Of a DNA stretch of 52,962 nt, positions 52,493 to 52,962 are shown in pieces. The translations under genes were made by a program, and so were the position numbers. The notes beneath the pieces were generated by a model. It ran no database searches. It saw nothing but the letters and a program-made list of their open reading frames with translations, and was not told the origin of the DNA. The DNA lies in NCBI GenBank assembly GCA_944372055.1, contig CALVYF010000006.1, positions 1 through 52,962 on the forward strand. The letters are read 5' to 3'. The DNA comes from an uncultured Bacilli bacterium (GTDB lineage Bacteria; Bacillota_I; Bacilli_A; RF39; UBA660). Position 1 is the stretch's first letter; the number at the start of each line of letters is the position of its first letter.

Positions 52493-52547
52493 AAAAGAGA
52501 TTCAATCGATAGTACTATTTAATAATACATCAATTGAATCTCTTTTT
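52493..52547. terminator. long hairpin, bidirectional terminator-like
   Basis: AAAAGAGATTCAAT (52493-52506) pairs with ATTGAATCTCTTTT (52533-52546), with A and T runs outside. Inner bases (GAT with ATC, GTA with TAC) can extend the stem past a mismatch. It is more elaborate than a plain terminator. Confidence 0.6.
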
Positions 52548-52748
52548 TATATATTTAAGATTCGTACTTTTAACACTACTTTTTTCTTATTCTAATTTTT
52601 CTATATAAACTCATAAAGTTCGAATATTTTCCAATAGTGCCATTGGAAAAGTTATTTACAGCTTGTTAACAATTTAATATAAGAAGCAATCACTATTTAA
52701 ATTATAACATACATTCTTAAAATTTTATCAAAAACATTTCTTGTTCGC
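52548..52748. other. AT-rich intergenic stretch without a gene
   Basis: No credible coding frame. It holds a 9-bp hairpin (TTTTCCAAT with ATTGGAAAA, 52627-52650) and, on the minus strand, an extended -10 (TG-T, TATAAT at 52701-52706) with TTGATA at 52726-52731 (19-nt spacer). A leftward transcript of about 200 nt would end at the 52493-52547 hairpin. Confidence 0.5.
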
Positions 52749-52777
52749 TTGTTTTATGAATATATTTATTATATAAT
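52749..52777 (+). promoter_or_regulatory. SigA-type promoter of small hydrophobic peptide gene
   Basis: TTGTTT (52749-52754), 17-nt spacer, TATAAT (52772-52777). The transcript should begin near 52784. Confidence 0.7.
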
Positions 52778-52798
52778 TCTAACAGGAACATTTGATGT

Positions 52799-52833
52799 GA
52801 GTGTCGTCCTCCAATCTTGAGAAAGAAAGGAGG
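52799..52833 (+). promoter_or_regulatory. 5' leader: long-range pairing heptamer and SD-sequestering hairpin
   Basis: GAGTGTC (52799-52805) can pair with GACACTC at 52932-52938. Next, CCTCC (52808-52812) pairs with GGAGG (52829-52833), an AA/AA internal loop, then TCTT with AAGA, capped by a GAGA tetraloop. The Shine-Dalgarno is in the closing stem. Confidence 0.7.
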
Positions 52834-52840
52834 GATAGAA

Positions 52841-52933
52841 ATGAAGAAAAGAACTTTTATAATAAAAGTCCTTCGTCTTATTGCTATCATTTTATTACTC
52901 CTTACCTTATTGGTAATAGCAATAAAAATATGA
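52841..52933 (+). CDS. 30-residue hydrophobic peptide, candidate type I toxin
   Basis: Thirty residues: basic N-terminus MKKRTFIIKVLR, then one membrane helix (LIAIILLLLTLLVIAI) and a Lys near the end. AAAGGAGGG lies 6 nt before the ATG. Size, charge pattern and hydrophobicity match type I toxins (TxpA, Fst and holin-like toxin groups), though the sequence itself is not assigned to one. The message has the control marks of such toxins: a sequestered ribosome binding site and competing 5'-3' and 3'-local pairings. The antitoxin RNA is not identified and may lie past the window edge. A harmless small membrane protein or a leader peptide are alternatives. Confidence 0.6.
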   Translation: MKKRTFIIKVLRLIAIILLLLTLLVIAIKI

Positions 52934-52960
52934 CACTCTCTCATCTCTGATTGAGTGTCA
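52931..52960 (+). terminator. 3' hairpin of the peptide gene, truncated by window edge
   Basis: TGACACTC (52931-52938), 14-nt loop, GAGTGTCA (52953-52960). The stop codon TGA is in the stem. The T tract, if any, lies outside the window. Confidence 0.6.
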
Positions 52961-52962
52961 AC

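Noticed and set aside
52717-52944. 75-codon minus-strand frame over the toxin locus
   Set aside because: No binding site, and it runs across the promoter and leader of the plus-strand gene.
1-52962. tRNA, rRNA or known riboswitch
   Set aside because: Scanning by eye found no T-loop (GGTTCGA) with a matching cloverleaf, no rRNA-like stretch and no recognisable riboswitch core; weak elements could be missed.
52928-52962. Antisense promoter with perfect TTGACA on the minus strand at 52956-52961
   Set aside because: No usable -10 at 16-18 nt spacing (the bases there read GAGTGT); the TTGACA arises from the hairpin arm.

Overview
The window is very AT-rich, mostly single-copy bacterial DNA. Genes are tightly packed and carry Bacillus-type GGAGG ribosome binding sites. 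TGA is used as a stop codon (spoVAC ends in TGA), so the code is the standard one. The gene content points to an anaerobic, low-GC, spore-forming Firmicute: LtaS-type sulfatase, LCP and PASTA wall proteins, ScpA/ScpB, SpoVACDE, and a superoxide reductase paired with a flavin reductase-rubredoxin fusion. An uncultured gut Bacilli lineage (Erysipelotrichia/RF39-like) would fit, but that placement is inference.

Layout. 1-840 is the 3' end of gatB. 894-4774 holds a small membrane protein, a sensor-like protein with a degenerate GGDEF domain, a YihY protein and a YgjV protein. 4831-7627 is an LtaS-type enzyme with a partner protein. 7634-9595 is a redox operon: ArsC-like protein, desulfoferrodoxin, flavin reductase-rubredoxin, transglutaminase-like protein. 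9645-17945 is a wall-remodelling block: an LCP protein with a PASTA domain, a large GH73/Ig-like surface protein and an orphan six-PASTA membrane protein. 18077-37765 is a surface-polysaccharide locus: a polymerase-like/GT4 fusion, several GT2 enzymes, GT-C-like membrane proteins, an acyltransferase, a TagGH-type ABC exporter, a GH25 lysozyme with wall-binding repeats, a GT2/GT4 fusion and a pyruvyltransferase. 37775-39692 (minus) is a second sulfatase, of OpgB type, with a small membrane protein. 39869-41593 is a lipid kinase and a membrane protein.

41669-42565 is a PD-(D/E)XK transposase/nuclease-family gene that appears to start at ATT behind a sequestered ribosome binding site. 42710-43695 is a STAS protein plus a SigB/F/G-type sigma factor, with no anti-sigma kinase between them. 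43848-46698 holds three zinc-ribbon membrane proteins. 46775-48557 is spoVAC-spoVAD-spoVAE. 48589-50701 holds a P-loop kinase-like protein, an RNHCP protein and a MerR regulator with a classical 19-bp-spacer promoter. 50840-52124 is scpA-scpB, followed by a frameshifted gene remnant.

The right edge (52749-52962) carries what looks like a type I toxin gene. It encodes a 30-residue hydrophobic peptide, its Shine-Dalgarno is folded into a GNRA-capped hairpin, and one 3' segment can pair either with the 5' end of the message or with a downstream copy of the same heptamer. This is the strongest candidate for an undescribed element. The ATT-start nuclease gene and the STAS-sigma module, with its phased upstream repeats, come next.
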